The notes: generated by a model not told the origin, from the letters alone. A DNA stretch of 64,000 bases from Aedes albopictus (GCF_035046485.1 NC_085137.1:501724536-501788535); one strand, 5' to 3'. Shown: positions 11,454-23,530, numbered from the stretch's first letter. Numbers and translations: made by a program.

Positions 11454-11622
11454 GGCAGCATCCATTTATTACGTAACGCTAAAATCGACGATTTTGGACC
11501 CCCCCTCCCCCCCTCCGTAACGCTTTTTTGTATGAAAATCCTAAAAAAAATTGTATGGACCGTAACGCTTGGCCATACTCCCCCCCTCCCCCTAGAGCGT
11601 TACGTAATATGTGGACGGCGCC
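11454..11622. mobile_element. MITE, 169 bp, TTA target duplication (PIF/Harbinger-like)
   Basis: Ends GGCAGCATCCATTTATTACG and (inverted) GGCGCCGTCCACATATTACG both lead into GTAACGCT. TTA flanks it at 11451-11453 and 11623-11625. The interior has C-runs and two more GTAACGCTT words. A second copy, inverted, is at 58794-58948. A 3-bp TTA/TAA duplication is the PIF/Harbinger habit. Confidence 0.8.
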
Positions 11623-11625
11623 TTA

Positions 11626-12127
11626 GAAAAAAAAAATGAATTTTCAACTAGGGTCGAACTTTTGCCCCACCTTACTCTATTTTTGCTTACATTGCTGTCC
11701 CGGGGAGCAGTCCGATGAACTGCGGCTCAATCCGGACCTAGATAGCACTTAGCACTCGGAAGAAGTCTAAGGTGGAAGTCTGTGGTGTAGTTCCAAAAAA
11801 AAACTTCAACTTTTATACTCTCGTTGTATTCTGATTCGTATAAATATAATGCATCTATAATGAATGAAAGAGCAAATAATCACTCAAGAATTAAAATAAA
11901 ATGGCATCATGGTTTACTAGAGATATCTAGGTGATTTTTTTTATTTTTCTCTTACTCTTTCATTTATATTAGCATTAACCCAAGCTCTATTCCAATACTC
12001 TTTCTTACTCAGAGATCCTTCAAAAACTACGTAACACTATTGACGGAGGGCATGGGTCTACAATAGTGTTAAGCTTCACATAAAATTTCAAAATTCTCCA
12101 TGCAGCAGATTGTCTAAATCATACCTA
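11626..12127. other. Unassigned sequence
   Basis: The phrase TCGAACTTTTGCCCCA occurs near 11653 and, left of the MITE, near 11309, where it also forms a local hairpin with GGGGCAAGAGTTCGAA; the MITE therefore probably landed in an older unnamed repeat. The remainder is AT-rich with no gene. Confidence 0.4.
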
Positions 12128-12346
12128 GCCGGAACCCCTGAAAGAATCCTGGGACGATTTCCTACAGGAATTCTGGGAGAAATATCTGATAAAGTTCTGA
12201 GAGGAATCCCGGCTGGAAGCCCGGCAGCAATCCTTGAAAGAATCACAGAGAAAATCCTGACAAGAATTAATGAAGAATAGCGGATGGAATCGCGAGAGGA
12301 ATTCCCGAAAACATCCCAGAGAAAATCTTTCAATCAATTCCAGGGG
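12128..12346. repeat. Degenerate GGAATCC-type minisatellite, left part
   Basis: Irregular repeats of the type GGAATCCTGGGA / AGGAATTC with spacing near 24 bp. The array is split by the 2.47-kb palindromic element and resumes at 14817. Confidence 0.6.
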
Positions 12347-14816
12347 CACGGTGTGCCAAAAACCGTTATTATCAAATAAAAATGTCCACCAATTTGGCAC
12401 CCGTCATTTGAAAGATACACTATCCTGGTATCTACTCTGAAAATTTGAAAATCTTTCATCGAGGGAAATTGAAGTTTTTGTCATTTGAGCATATTGTTTT
12501 ATTTCTATAGGATTTTCTTATATGAGTAAATATGCACATATCGTGAATCTACAGCCATTTATAATGTCAAACCAAATAAACATTAGTTTTTCAAATACTA
12601 ACCAACGTGTATGATGTTTAGGCAAAGTTTCTGCAAATTTGACAACATTTTGTAAAATTCCTTCCTTTGAGATTCCTCTCAAGTTACAGTTATTTGAATA
12701 ATTTACTCTATTCCCCTAAATTTTACTTATAATCGCTATAATCCAATTATGTCCATGCGACTATCAAACCCGTATATGTCATCAGAACAAAAATGTTAAC
12801 CTTTTCAGAAATTAGTATTTAATATGCATGATTTTTGATCCAATTTGCGATAAATTGGAACCATTCTATTGATGGGTTTGATAATCACAATGGTATGGGA
12901 GCTTAGAACGTTTGTAAAATAAATTTAAAAAGTGTATCTTTAGAGTATCTTCTTACGAGCTGAATCTGAGCTATTTAACGACTGAAATTTCATCAATGAT
13001 AAGAAATCCTTGCGTACGTTTATATACGTACGATTTTGTGTATAAATAAGTGTTTTTTTTTATAAAGTCTAATAGATTTATTATGTGTTATTAAATTGTA
13101 CTTGAAATGCTATGTAAATGCACGGTTTCTAATGATCGGAAGTTTAAAAGAAGTATTATATTCCGTTTTCTAAACAAAAAGATAACTTTGAATTAGATAC
13201 GACAAGAAGCACAATAGCTAATCATTTTGTAGTATAGGAAAATTAATATAAATTGTTCATGCAATTTTCAACCTTAATGTCAAACACAGGATTATATGTA
13301 TTGTTCCATATGTATTAGTCTGGGACACGGTCATATGGGAAAAATGGAAAAACTCTCGTTTCTGTATACTTTTTGAGTACCATTTTGCCCTCATATCAAC
13401 TGTGCAAAATTTCAGCTCAATCAAAGAAACTATATTTTGACTCCCGCCTTTTTTAAATGTTCGTTCATACTATTTAGTATGAGGAGAATTTACTTCTTAA
13501 AAGAAAAATCGCTAGGGGTTTCCTTTTGATCTCTAAAAATGAATGATGTAATCTCTGAAGAAAACTTCACGAGAATTTAGACCTCCGAAGACCGCAAAGC
13601 GATGTAATGTTCATTAAAAAAATATTAAGCCTTACCCGATCAATAAAATGACGATATAGTATTATTTATTGTTAATCTTTACATGTTAAACGGCGTTGTC
13701 ATTCTATTCGGTTTTCTTTCGATTATCTTTTTCCACATGCCTTAGATCGATTTGCGGTTTTCGGAGGGTTGATTCCTTGTCAAATTTTCTACAGAAATCA
13801 TTCATCAATCTAATTTTTAGGGATTAAAGGGCAACCTGCGGCGATTTTTTTTTTTGAAAAGGTGATTTTTCCCATAGTAAATTGTATAAAACTTAAAACG
13901 GCTGGCGCTAAAATATAGTTTCTCCGATCGTGCTGAAATTTTACACAGTTGATATGGGGCCAAAATGGAACTCAAAAAGTGTGCAGGAGTGAAATGTCTA
14001 TTTCTACCCATGCTAATATTGTTGTTGTTACAATTTCAAACACTTCATGACAGTTGTTTAAGGGTGTGAATATGAGATTTTCACTAAATTTTTAATAAAT
14101 TAGAGTTGATATCCAATACTGTAAGCTATAACTCCAATTATCTGATGGATTTTTTTTATTTTCAAAAAAAGATCGGTTATCTATGTTAAAGACACATTTT
14201 TACTCTTTTATAATAGACTAGAAAATATTTTAGACATGTGGTAGATTTTCTTCCTAACACTTTTTCAAATTATTTTAAAAATGTCTTAAACTCTTAAGCC
14301 AGCGTGACTATCAAACCCGTCAATATAATGGTTTCAAATTTATCGCATATATGCCCAACAATTACGTATATTTAATACAAATTGCTAAAAAAAATGTTTT
14401 GATGACGTATACGGGTTTGAAACTTTTTATTATAGGTAACATATTAGGGAAATATGTTGGGATATCAGAGTAAACTATTCAAATAACTGTAACTTGTGAT
14501 TCCTACAACAAAATGTTGTCAAATTTGCAGAAACTTTGCTTGGATATCATACATGTTGAGAAGTTTTTGAAAAACTAATGTACATATATTTGAAGAAATC
14601 ATAAATGGCCGTAGAACCACGATCTGTGCATATTTACTCATACATGAAAATTCTTTAGAAATACCGCAATATCTTCAAATGACAAAAACTTCAATTTCCC
14701 TCGATGAAAGATTTTAAAATTTTCAGAGAAGATACTAGGATAGTATATCTTTCGAATAACGGGTGCCAAATTGGTGGACATTTTTATTTGATAATAACGG
14801 TTTTTGGCACACCGTG
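12347..14816. mobile_element. Large palindromic DNA element (fold-back), 2.47 kb
   Basis: The outer ends are inverted copies: CACGGTGTGCCAAAAACCGT at 12347 and ACGGTTTTTGGCACACCGTG ending at 14816. The arms stay alignable for about 500 bp (AATGTCCACCAATTTGGCAC, TTCAATTTCCCTCGATGAAA, ACTATCAAACCCGT). A GGGG lies on both sides and may be the target duplication. No transposase remains. The centre is occupied by a second fold-back element (13316-14015). Confidence 0.75.
13316..14015. mobile_element. Fold-back MITE of ~700 bp nested in the 2.47-kb palindrome (hAT-like family)
   Basis: It starts TAGTCTGGGACACGGTCATA and ends, inverted, TAGCATGGGTAGAAATAGAC. Its arms share CTTTTTGAGTTCCATTTTG and ACTGTGCAAAATTTCAGC. 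Size and internal phrases (GAAGACCGCAAAG, TGTGCAAAATTT) match the 706-bp element at 34764-35469, which has an 8-bp target duplication. Here the flanks ATATGTAT/ATATTGTT are only partly alike, suggesting age. Confidence 0.6.
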
Positions 14817-15320
14817 GGGGAAATCCCGACACTTATAAGTGAAAAAAAATCCATTGGATTCTTTGAATATTTCTTGGCAGGAGTCTTTGAAAAACTACCA
14901 GGAGGAATCCGTGAAATCCTAGCAGGACTCCTTGAAGGAATGCCGGCTAGAATTCGTTAAAAAATCAGAATCAGAATTTTCTATAAGCATTACCGGTAGG
15001 AATCCCTAAAGTTATTTCTGAAGCAGTCCCGTAGAGAATACCTGACGGAATCTTTAGAGGAATCTTGGCAAGAAACGCGAATGTAAGCTAAGCAGGAATC
15101 CTTGAAAGGATCATAGGAGAAATCTCTGAAAAAATCGGGAAGAATTTTTCAAATAAATCTCATAAAAAATCCAACAGTAAAACGTCCAGGAGTTCCTTGA
15201 GAAAACCCGGCAAAAATCTATATTTATTCATATTTCTTTTCGGAAGGTATCCCTTAAGCAATCACAGCAGGAATCTTTGAAGGAGTTCGAGTACAAATCC
15301 CAGAAAGAATGCTGAATATA
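14817..15320. repeat. Degenerate GGAATCC-type minisatellite, right part
   Basis: Continuation of the array at 12128-12346 after the palindrome: GGAATCC, CTTTGAA and AGCAGGA words at irregular ~24-bp spacing. It ends at the TA-MITE starting at 15328. Confidence 0.55.
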
Positions 15321-15327
15321 ATACATA

Positions 15328-16272
15328 CAGTGTATCAAACAATTGTCCGTACAGCAAATTTCTCGTCAAAACAATTTTTCATTCAAATGTTAATAACTTT
15401 TTTATGCGTCAATAAAAAACGCTGAAATTTTGACCAATCATGAATCATATATTAAAGCTCCATTAGTAAAATTTTGAGCGAGATCGAATAAGTTTTCTGA
15501 AAGTTATAGAATTTTTAGTAAAACTTATAAGATTTTTGAACACATTTTTAAAACATTATATCTCAATATGTACCCGATGAATTTTTTTCAAATTTTTTTG
15601 TGTTATTTCTTACACCTAAGGCTTTCATATGCAGCAATGTTTGGGGTTTTATATTCATTACAAAAAATATGAAAAATGTGCGTATGTAGTTGACGATGTT
15701 TAAAAATTTAGCATATTTTGCACATATAATCTGCCAAACGTTTTCCACCAATAAAAGTGCATTAACTGGACGAAAAATCCATAGGACCTACTCTTCATGT
15801 GTAGTTTGGTAGGTCTTGTATAAAAATAAATCGTTAAGAGAGTTTAAAAAAGTTGAAAACACTTGGCACTTTTATTGATCAAAATATGACAAATTTTCAA
15901 ATGACACTCTGAACATATACAGATTTTTCATATTTTTTGTAGTGAATATAAAACCTTAAGCGAAGCTGCATATGAAAGCCTTAGGTTTAAGCTGTAACAC
16001 GAAAAATATTGAAAAAGTTTCATCGAGTACATATTGAGATATAATGTTTTAAAAATGTATTCAAAAATTTTATAAGTTTTACTAAAAGTCCTATAATTTT
16101 CAGAACACTGATTCGATCTCGCTCAAAATTTTATAAATGGAGCTTTAATTTTTGGGTTATAATTGGTCAAAATTTCAGCGTTTTTGATTGACGTATAAAA
16201 AAGTTATAATCATTTAAATGAAAAATTATTTTGACCAAAAAATTGCTGTACGGGCAATTATTTGATACACTG
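15328..16272. mobile_element. Fold-back MITE, 945 bp, TA target (Tc1/mariner-like)
   Basis: The ends are CAGTGTATCAAACAATTGTC and its inverted partner GGCAATTATTTGATACACTG, flanked by TA at 15326-15327 and 16273-16274. The arms are alignable for about 400 bp (CGCTGAAATTTTGACCAAT, ATATTGAGATATAATGTTTT). A CAGT start and TA duplication suit IS630-Tc1-mariner. There is no transposase. Confidence 0.9.
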
Positions 16273-16284
16273 TAAAATAATCCT

Positions 16285-16680
16285 TTTAGGATATTCTTTC
16301 CCTGCAGAAATCCCTGAAGAGATCTCAGGAGCAATCTCTATCCTAACTCTCTACCCTGCCGTCTATCCCAAGTCTCTATCTTACGCTCAATCCCAATCCT
16401 CAACCCTACTCTTTACTCTAACCTCTTACCCCAGCTTCTACCCTACCTTTCATCCTACCCTCCTTCCTGCCGTCTACCCCAACTCACCATCATACCCTCC
16501 ACCCTAACCCTCTACCCCAACCCTTCACTCTACCGTCTACCATATCCTCTACCTTTCTGTCTTCCCTTCTAGTCTTCCGCATACCCTCCTACTCTTCATC
16601 CTTCCCTCTACTCTAACCCATCACCCTACCCTCTACCCTAGCTTATGTCATACCGTCAATCCTATCCCTGTACTCTAGAG
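16285..16680. repeat. Degenerate CCCTCTACCCTAAC-type pyrimidine-rich repeat
   Basis: The plus strand is almost free of G and built of words such as CCCTCTACCCTAACC, TACCCTCC and CTCTACCC with spacing near 14-16 bp. It resembles a decayed minisatellite; there is no clean hexamer or pentamer register. Confidence 0.7.
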
Positions 16681-17599
16681 TAGTTTGAAAACCAACAGTT
16701 TTCTGATAAATGTCGCTTATGAGAACCCAGAACTTACATTGGATTTTTTTTTTTCAACAAATATTTCTTTGAATCGTTTTGTAGTTCGATGAGTTCATTC
16801 AGGAATTGATCTGGAACTTACGCACACTACTACGCGCAATGGGTTGCGTACTAAATTTAGATCTCTGTTCTAGACGTCAGGAAAATACCGTTCGTATTAA
16901 TTTTTGGGCGCTGGTAAGTGTTGAAGAATTTCATCTATATTCTTGGGAATGTTTTCTCTGGTTTTTTGTCAATGAATGTTAACAGCCTTACAAGCAATGT
17001 AAAATTGTATGTTTGAAATTTTCGCGTCCAATTTTGCAGTTTAACTGAAAACGCATTGACAGAATCCACAACTAATGTGATGATGGTTTGCTATTCTTGA
17101 AGTTTCAATTTCAATTGTTCAATTGTTCGAAAATGATAGGCTAACTGTTGATGATGATGATGATTGTTCCACATGTCCAAAAGACCGCGTTTGGCTCGGA
17201 AGCTTTAAAAAACCGTGACTTCATACTTCACATTTGAGTTAAAAAAAAAATCTGTCACATTTCCTTTTGACATCCAACAGCACGTTGGTGTGATACAAAA
17301 GCTTTGAATGTTGGGCGAAGTCTTGATTTCAAAGCGCTGGATTTATCCAAATTTAACCAAAACATGATTTAGCCCAATGTTTATCTGATTAAATAGTCCT
17401 AGTGGTAGATTGGTTCAGGTTCTGCTGAATTGTTTAAGCTGTTGTTTTAAGAATAATCATTCTTTGTTCTTAGAAGAATGCATATTTTTTCCACTCTAAG
17501 ATACGAAATATTCATAATCGTGAGCTTTTCGAAAAGCTTCAGGGAAACTTTAAAAAACTCGGTGACTGACGGAAATCTGACTTCTTTGATCATGACCTT
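16681..17599. other. Unassigned sequence
   Basis: No gene or TE end recognised. There is a short ATG/GAT microsatellite near 17150 (GATGATGATGATGATTG). Confidence 0.35.
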
Positions 17600-18412
17600 T
17601 GGTAAATTCTCGCGCGAGGGGATGCATGAGTCTCTGGGTCTGTCTCTGCTGCGATGTCCTGCTGGGTTCCAATTTACACATGTTTGCAGATTTCGTTTCC
17701 ACCCCTGCGTAGAGTGTGGCCGTCCCACCTCCACTTTCGCTCCCGAATTTCTGTCGCTATCGGCTTTTGATGACATCAACGATGAAGCTCCACCTTGGTG
17801 ATCCAATTGTGAGGCCACTACGCACGAATTACATACCGCAGGCATCTATTGATGAAGACCTGCAACCGTTGCGTGTTCTACACTGATACACACCAGGTTT
17901 CACTGGCGTATAGCAGCACAGATTTCACGTTCGAGTTAAAAATTCGGATTTTGATGCGTCGACTGATCTGGTTGTTTTGCCATACATTTCTTAAACTCGC
18001 AAAAGCACCCCTCGTCTTCTTGATCCCTGCACCTATGTCGATCTTGGTGCCGCCATCGGCCGCTATTTTGCTACCAAGATATTTATTGGAAGCTTTCAAC
18101 ATTCTCCACTGATTGCCCAGCTACCGTAAAGCTGGAATGGTTGACCGTGCTTACATCCAACGATTTGGTCTTGATGACGTTGATTGTAAGACCTGCTGCT
18201 GAGGAGCGATTGGCAAGATCATCGAGCTTGCTCTGCATATCAGAGCGCTGTTGAGCTAGGAGAGTAACGTCATCAGCCAGTTCTAAGCCATTTAGGCGCT
18301 CCATGGTAATGGGCTGCCACAGCAATCCACGATTTGGTTCACGGTCAATCGCACCTACCAGGATCTCGTCGATTACGATGAGGAACAGTAGTGGTGATAG
18401 TATACATTATTG
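17600..18412 (-). pseudogene. RTE-like LINE reverse transcriptase C-terminal half, decayed
   Basis: Minus-strand pieces in order: ILVGAIDREPN, LELADDVTLLAQQRS (the catalytic ADD box, first base changed from FADD to LADD), GLTINVIKTKSLDVSTVN, FTVAGQSVENVESFQ, LGSKIAADGGTKIDIGAGIK, RRIKIRIFNSNVKSVLLYAS, ETWCVS, and near 17680 WNPAGHRSRDRPRD, the usual tail of this family. The 18102/18083 boundary is a frameshift and stops interrupt later parts. The 5' end is lost in the assembly gap. Family by eye: RTE (SR2/JAM1-type). Confidence 0.7.
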
Positions 18413-18912
18413 NNNNNNNNNNNNNNNNNNNNNNNNNNNNNNNNNNNNNNNNNNNNNNNNNNNNNNNNNNNNNNNNNNNNNNNNNNNNNNNNNNNNNNNN
18501 NNNNNNNNNNNNNNNNNNNNNNNNNNNNNNNNNNNNNNNNNNNNNNNNNNNNNNNNNNNNNNNNNNNNNNNNNNNNNNNNNNNNNNNNNNNNNNNNNNNN
18601 NNNNNNNNNNNNNNNNNNNNNNNNNNNNNNNNNNNNNNNNNNNNNNNNNNNNNNNNNNNNNNNNNNNNNNNNNNNNNNNNNNNNNNNNNNNNNNNNNNNN
18701 NNNNNNNNNNNNNNNNNNNNNNNNNNNNNNNNNNNNNNNNNNNNNNNNNNNNNNNNNNNNNNNNNNNNNNNNNNNNNNNNNNNNNNNNNNNNNNNNNNNN
18801 NNNNNNNNNNNNNNNNNNNNNNNNNNNNNNNNNNNNNNNNNNNNNNNNNNNNNNNNNNNNNNNNNNNNNNNNNNNNNNNNNNNNNNNNNNNNNNNNNNNN
18901 NNNNNNNNNNNN
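18413..18912. other. Assembly gap (500 N)
   Basis: Exactly 500 unknown bases, a conventional placeholder length. It hides the 5' part of the RTE-like fragment and the left end of the TA-MITE at its right. Confidence 0.99.
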
Positions 18913-19958
18913 CAAATATTTTGAAATTTTTACTGTAAGTTCATCAACTAGTTGTGTATCAGTGGTTCAAATTTGGAAAAAAATCGGTCCATTCCACACG
19001 AAGTAATAAAGATTCTAGAAAAAGGTATAATTATTCGATAGCCAACTTTGAGCTGTTATATCTCCGGATTCACAGAACCGAATACAATGAAATTTTGATC
19101 ATTTATTACTTAGGCCGTTACAAATATTTATTTCACTTTTTGTCCCACCACTCTTTGGCGGGTCGAGGGGGGGGGGGATAAAAATAATAAAGCATTTAAT
19201 CTGAAAAATATTAAAAACTCATCGGATTTGTTAAAGAATTTTCACCAAAGCACGATATTTTGATAAATATTTTTTATCTGCCCCTTCAAAATACAAAATC
19301 CAGCCAAAAATTTTTGAAGGAGGGGGGGGGGGGGGGGTGGCAGACAAAAAGTCAAAATTAAATTTGTATCAGCCTTATGTAATGAACTTTAATTTATTCC
19401 ATGTTTTTTCAGTAAATTTATCAATTTTTCATATGCATCCTATTACTTTTTCATTTTAATGCCGGCTATTTGGTTGCTTTCCTTTAAAACATTAATATAT
19501 TCAATTCAATTAGAGAAAATTTAAATGAACTATAATTACTATCTCGAATTTTGAAACGATGATGAAGTTTTGGATAAATTGATGTTATATTAGAAAAAGG
19601 AACAAATCGAAATAATTTTCTTTCTTGTGAAGAATTTTAAGTTTAGTCAAATGTTTTAAATAGCACATTATATAAGTCATAAACGATCAAAATTTCATTG
19701 CATTCGGATCATTGCATCCGGAGATATAACAGCTCAAAGTTGGCTATCGAATAATTATACCTTTTTCTAGAATCTTTATTACTTCGTGTAGAATGGACCG
19801 ATCTTTTCCAAATTTGAACCACTGATACACAATTAGTTGATAAACTTACAGTAAAAATTTGAGAATATTTGATGCCCTTTTCGAAAACTTACAGCGAGTT
19901 GAACATTTTTTGAAAAGTGAAAATTTTACCTGTTCCAGTTATTTTGAGTATCCCCTGT
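18913..19958. mobile_element. TA-MITE (CAGGGGATACTC family), left end in gap, split by another MITE
   Basis: The right end GAGTATCCCCTG finishes at 19958 followed by TA. Both arms contain TTGGCTATCGAATAATTATA or its complement and CTGTTATATCTCCGGATTCA. The complete relative is 29125-30045. The left TIR is hidden by the gap. A G-run MITE with a TTA duplication interrupts it at 19113-19374. Confidence 0.85.
19113..19374. mobile_element. G-run MITE, 262 bp, TTA target duplication
   Basis: Ends GGCCGTTACAAATATTTATT and (inverted) GGCTGATACAAATTTAATTT, each leading to ACTTTTTGTC. TTA lies at 19110-19112 and 19375-19377. Near each end is a long uninterrupted run of G (about 11 near 19168 and 16 near 19330). 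A second, interrupted copy occupies 37845-38862 in the opposite orientation. PIF/Harbinger-like by duplication length. Confidence 0.85.
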
Positions 19959-19960
19959 AC

Positions 19961-20590
19961 CTTACTAGCAGTGTTTTTGCTTAATTTTCAGAGCGTTATA
20001 GCTTCCAGGGTTGTTATCGTTTCGGTTTAATTTTCTAAGTCTTTGATTCTGCGAGTTCTAAAAAAAAAATAACCACGGACCACAGTTTTTGCGAATTTGA
20101 CTGAATCAGGACAAGAATTCCGCGCCTTCTTAAAGATCATTCTCGTATACAAATATTGAAAATTTGTAAAAATCTTACATTTTTCTTAATTATTAGTAAA
20201 AAAAGGTTTACTGAATGATTTTAGGTTTATTTTTCAATTAGGGTTTTAAATTTACAAAAATGTATTGATTTTTTGGTTTTTTTCGAAAGAGCACCTTTTT
20301 CTGAGCTACTATGATTTTTTTCAGATTTTTAGAACTTTGTTTTGGTATCTAAAATCAATTTCAAAGATATTTTTAGAAATCACCGCAGTACAAACTGCGA
20401 CGAGGGGTGATTCGAAAAATCGCTCCCATACAAACTTCAAATTGATTTTTAAATAGGTTCCCGGGCGCCAAAATACATGAAAATTTGAATTTCGGCTCAG
20501 TTTAACATGCAAATTCAGAATATCGAATTATCTCAACATCGTTAAAGAAGCCAATTTCCCATTTTGACAGTAGTTTGACAGTCCCATGGC
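19961..20590. other. Unassigned sequence
   Basis: AT-rich. CGCAGTACAAACTGCGACGA near 20382 can form a small hairpin. No gene. Confidence 0.35.
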
Positions 20591-20599
20591 AAAACTGTC

Positions 20600-21390
20600 A
20601 AAAAACCACCCCTCAGGAGTTCCTTTTGGGATTTCTCAGGAACTCCAGGAATCTTTCGCGATATCTTCACAAATTTATTCGACGACTTCTCCAGGAGTTT
20701 CTTGTGGGATTCCCAGGGAGTTTTTGATGAGATTTTTCCGGGGGTTTATTTAAGGTTCCATCAGAAATTCTCTCTGGGATTCTTCTTTCAGAAATATCTT
20801 CTGAGATTCCTAAAGAGGTTCCTTTTGGGATTCTTTCTAGAGCTTTTACCAGGATTCCTCCAGGAAGTACTCCCAGGATTCTTTCAGAGATTCTTTCTTG
20901 GTTTGCTTGATGAATACTATCTGAGATTGTTACGGTTGTATGAGGTGCTGGCGAAAGGATTTCAAGAGTTCCTGGATTTGAAAAAAAAATCCTTCCCAAA
21001 TTTCTCTATAAATGAATTCTGAGATCCCTCTAGTATTACTTCTTCCTTGATTACCCCAGGATACCTCTAGGATTTCGTTCTGTGATTCCTCAGGGAGCTA
21101 TATCTGAGATTTTTTTGAAGTTCCTTCTGAAGTTACCTCTGGGGTTCCAGGAGTTTCTTCTGTGATTGCTAACAGGTTCCACCTCTGGAACTCCTTCGGG
21201 GATTTCTTCTAAAATTCTTTCTGGAACTTCAAGAATTTTCTTATGGAGTTCCGGAAATCCTCCATGAATTCCATCCGAGATGCTTCTAATAGTTTCTGAT
21301 GAAAACCAGAAGGAACTTGCTGGAGTATTTCTCCAAGGAAATACTTTAGGAACTCCATGAGGAAGTCCATAAACAAAATCTGTAGGAGGA
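20600..21390. repeat. Degenerate GGGATTCCTTC-type minisatellite
   Basis: Words such as GGAGTTCCTTTTGGGATTTC, GGGATTCTTTC and CAGGAGTTTCTT recur with irregular 12/24-bp spacing. Open frames on both strands (110 and 106 codons) are side effects of the repeat. Confidence 0.65.
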
Positions 21391-21396
21391 ATGTCT

Positions 21397-21981
21397 CTGA
21401 TTCTGCATTGTGATTGAAATTTGTATAAAATTTAGTTTAAAAAAAGATTTTTCTATTTTACTCAAAAGTTGATTTTTTTTGTCTAAAGCCATGTAACGTG
21501 GAAGTTCCTAGGATATGCCAGAAAATTTTGGCGAAACTTGTGAAAAAGTGATACGCTTGGTAATTCAAGCCAAAAATTAAGATTTTATTATTAAGGACAA
21601 ACGTCTTGAAATCCCGCTTCAACAGTGCATCAGAACTTCAGACGCACAAATCTCAAGACGCAAGCTTCAAACAACAGTGCATTTTATTATTCTGTTCTTG
21701 CTCACTTGTAATTTGCTTAAAATGAGAAGCTCAGGGCCGCTGGTTTTGTTTATGAAGAGATTTGTGCCCTCGAAATCGTGAGTAGGTGCCAAAGTCGGCC
21801 ATTGTGGCGGCCATGTTGGGATTCTAACAAGTCTGTCCTTAATTTTATTCCTTTACATGTTGAATGTTAACCACTATCTGACGATCTGTACGCATCCAAT
21901 CATACCATATGGGTAAAAAAAACTTTGTTCCGAGTTTATACGAGCAAATTGTATTTTCCCATACAACGTTCACCCTTCACT
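21397..21981. mobile_element. Truncated ~700-bp-family fold-back MITE, interrupted
   Basis: TGCATTGTGATTGAAATTTG, CCTAGGATATGCC and, at the right end, CCATACAACGTTCACCC match the 706-bp element at 34764-35469. The left TIR is missing. A TTAA-MITE sits inside at 21595-21838. Confidence 0.6.
21595..21838. mobile_element. TTAA-MITE, 244 bp (piggyBac-like)
   Basis: TTAA at 21591-21594 and 21839-21842 encloses ends GGACAAACGTCTTGAAATCC and (inverted) GGACAGACTTGTTAGAATCC-like sequence. The interior carries GCGGCCATGTTGGGATTC. Relatives: 28399-28655 (diverged, right end lost) and 56152-58789 (split). TTAA duplication is the piggyBac habit. Confidence 0.85.
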
Positions 21982-21989
21982 TAGTTGTG

Positions 21990-22745
21990 TCCTCCATTGC
22001 AATGCATCGCCTTGGTCTTCCATGCGCCCACATTCTCCACGCCATTTAGGTGCTCATCGAAGGCCTGCTTCCACTTCTCAGTCACCCGATACGATGTGTG
22101 TCCGTCAGGAGACTTCCATCTTTATCTCATCAGATTTCAGCTCGCGGCATGAAGCCGTTTCGGAACGCGTTGAGCTTCAGGTAGAATTTCCGTGTTCCTT
22201 GAGAGCTGTACATCAGTTCTATTTCCTCGCACTCTGCTTCTTCCGGGCGGCGTTTTTCTTTTTTTTTCGAAAAATGCGGATGGGTCTGCTGTTTACGCTA
22301 CTGTTTGTAACGTTCCATGTTCTGCCTGGTTCATTGCTGCAGCATAACCGCCCACGTTGCGTACTTCTCCTCTAAAATCGCTCTGCACTCCTCGTCGAAC
22401 CATTTCGTCAACTCATTCCCACGTACGTATGATTTTCTCAGCTGCGTCATTGATGGCTACTTTTACTGTACACCAGAAGTTCTCTAGAGGGGCCACATTG
22501 AGCTCACTCTCGTCTGATGATGGAATGTTTTGGGTGCAGTTTGACCATCACCATGTAGTGCTACGATATAACCTGACATCGATAATGCAGGAGATGAGCC
22601 ATCCGTCAATCAGAACGTGGTTAACTTGCGATTCCATCTGCTGTGGTGATCTCCAGGTGTAACTATAAGGAAGACTGTGTTGAAAAAAAAAAACTGGTTC
22701 AATCCACCTAGTGGTGATAGCGCCTTTCTCGTCGAATATACTCAT
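21990..22745 (-). pseudogene. RTE-like LINE, endonuclease-RT linker region, decayed
   Basis: Minus-strand pieces in order: QQMESQVNHVLIDGW (end of the endonuclease), WFDEECRAILEEKYATWAVM, TRQNMERYKQ, EEAECEEIELMYSSQGTRKF, FDEHLNGVEN near 22040. This is the order expected between endonuclease and RT in the family that ends in IRIFNSNVKSVLLY. Several stops and indels make it non-functional. Both termini are truncated. Confidence 0.7.
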
Positions 22746-23530
22746 GAGCTTGCTGTCGATGTAGGCATCTTGAATCCTGTGGATACTTTATTTATAAAAG
22801 CAAGAATTTTATCCAAGCCATCATCGAGTTGGGAAACTTATTGATAGCACATATTTCCGATGTTATGTTCAATGTATAGGTAGAGCTGAAAAATATCAGA
22901 CCTCTTAGTTGACTGTGTGACTACCTTTACTATTACTGGAGGCCGATCAATACCAAGACGATAATAACAAGCAAGTTTTTCATACTGAATCCAATTCAAA
23001 TTTGAACCATATCACAGAGCGCGAGGAGCTACCAGTCAGATCAAAATTTTGCGAAGTAATTTTAGACGCAAAAGGGGATTGAAAACATTTGCTCGAGGTT
23101 GATGCGATTAAATTTCAATTTTCCCATGCAACCCCCATTCTACCGTACATTTACACCTCAGGAATTTGAAAAGGTGTGATTTGATGAGAATTTTGTCGAG
23201 ATTTTGTTCTCTTACACATATTTATCGTTTGCATTGATTATTTTCACTGTTTTTACCACTTCCTGTGAGATACCCGGAACCGGTTCCAAGAATTTACCTA
23301 TTTTATCAAATATTGTCTTGGACTAGTTTCTTGCTAACTGTTAAACAGGTAGAAAAGCCTAAAATTGATGTGCATGCATGGATTTGATTCATTTTACATT
23401 TTGGTCATTCTGGCGGGACATACAAAACGGGTTCTGGAACATTACCGGTGGTCTCTAATGTGATCTGAGACAGTTTTTTTGTAAACCGTTCATCAGGTTA
23501 TCGAAAAAACCATTGTTTGATTTGAATGAT
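22746..23530. other. Unassigned sequence
   Basis: No recognisable domain. The phrase ACCCGGAACCGGTTCC near 23275 is a partial palindrome. Nothing else supported. Confidence 0.35.

Noticed and set aside
16285..16680. Interstitial telomere array
   Set aside because: No regular TTAGG or TTAGGG register; units are irregular and pyrimidine-rich rather than telomeric.
17447..17845. 132-codon minus-strand frame as a new gene
   Set aside because: Its middle (WNPAGHRSRDRPRD) is the tail of the RTE-like LINE read after a frameshift; the rest is noncoding flank.
18303..19006. Frames of about 200 codons across the gap
   Set aside because: They consist of translated N and carry no information.
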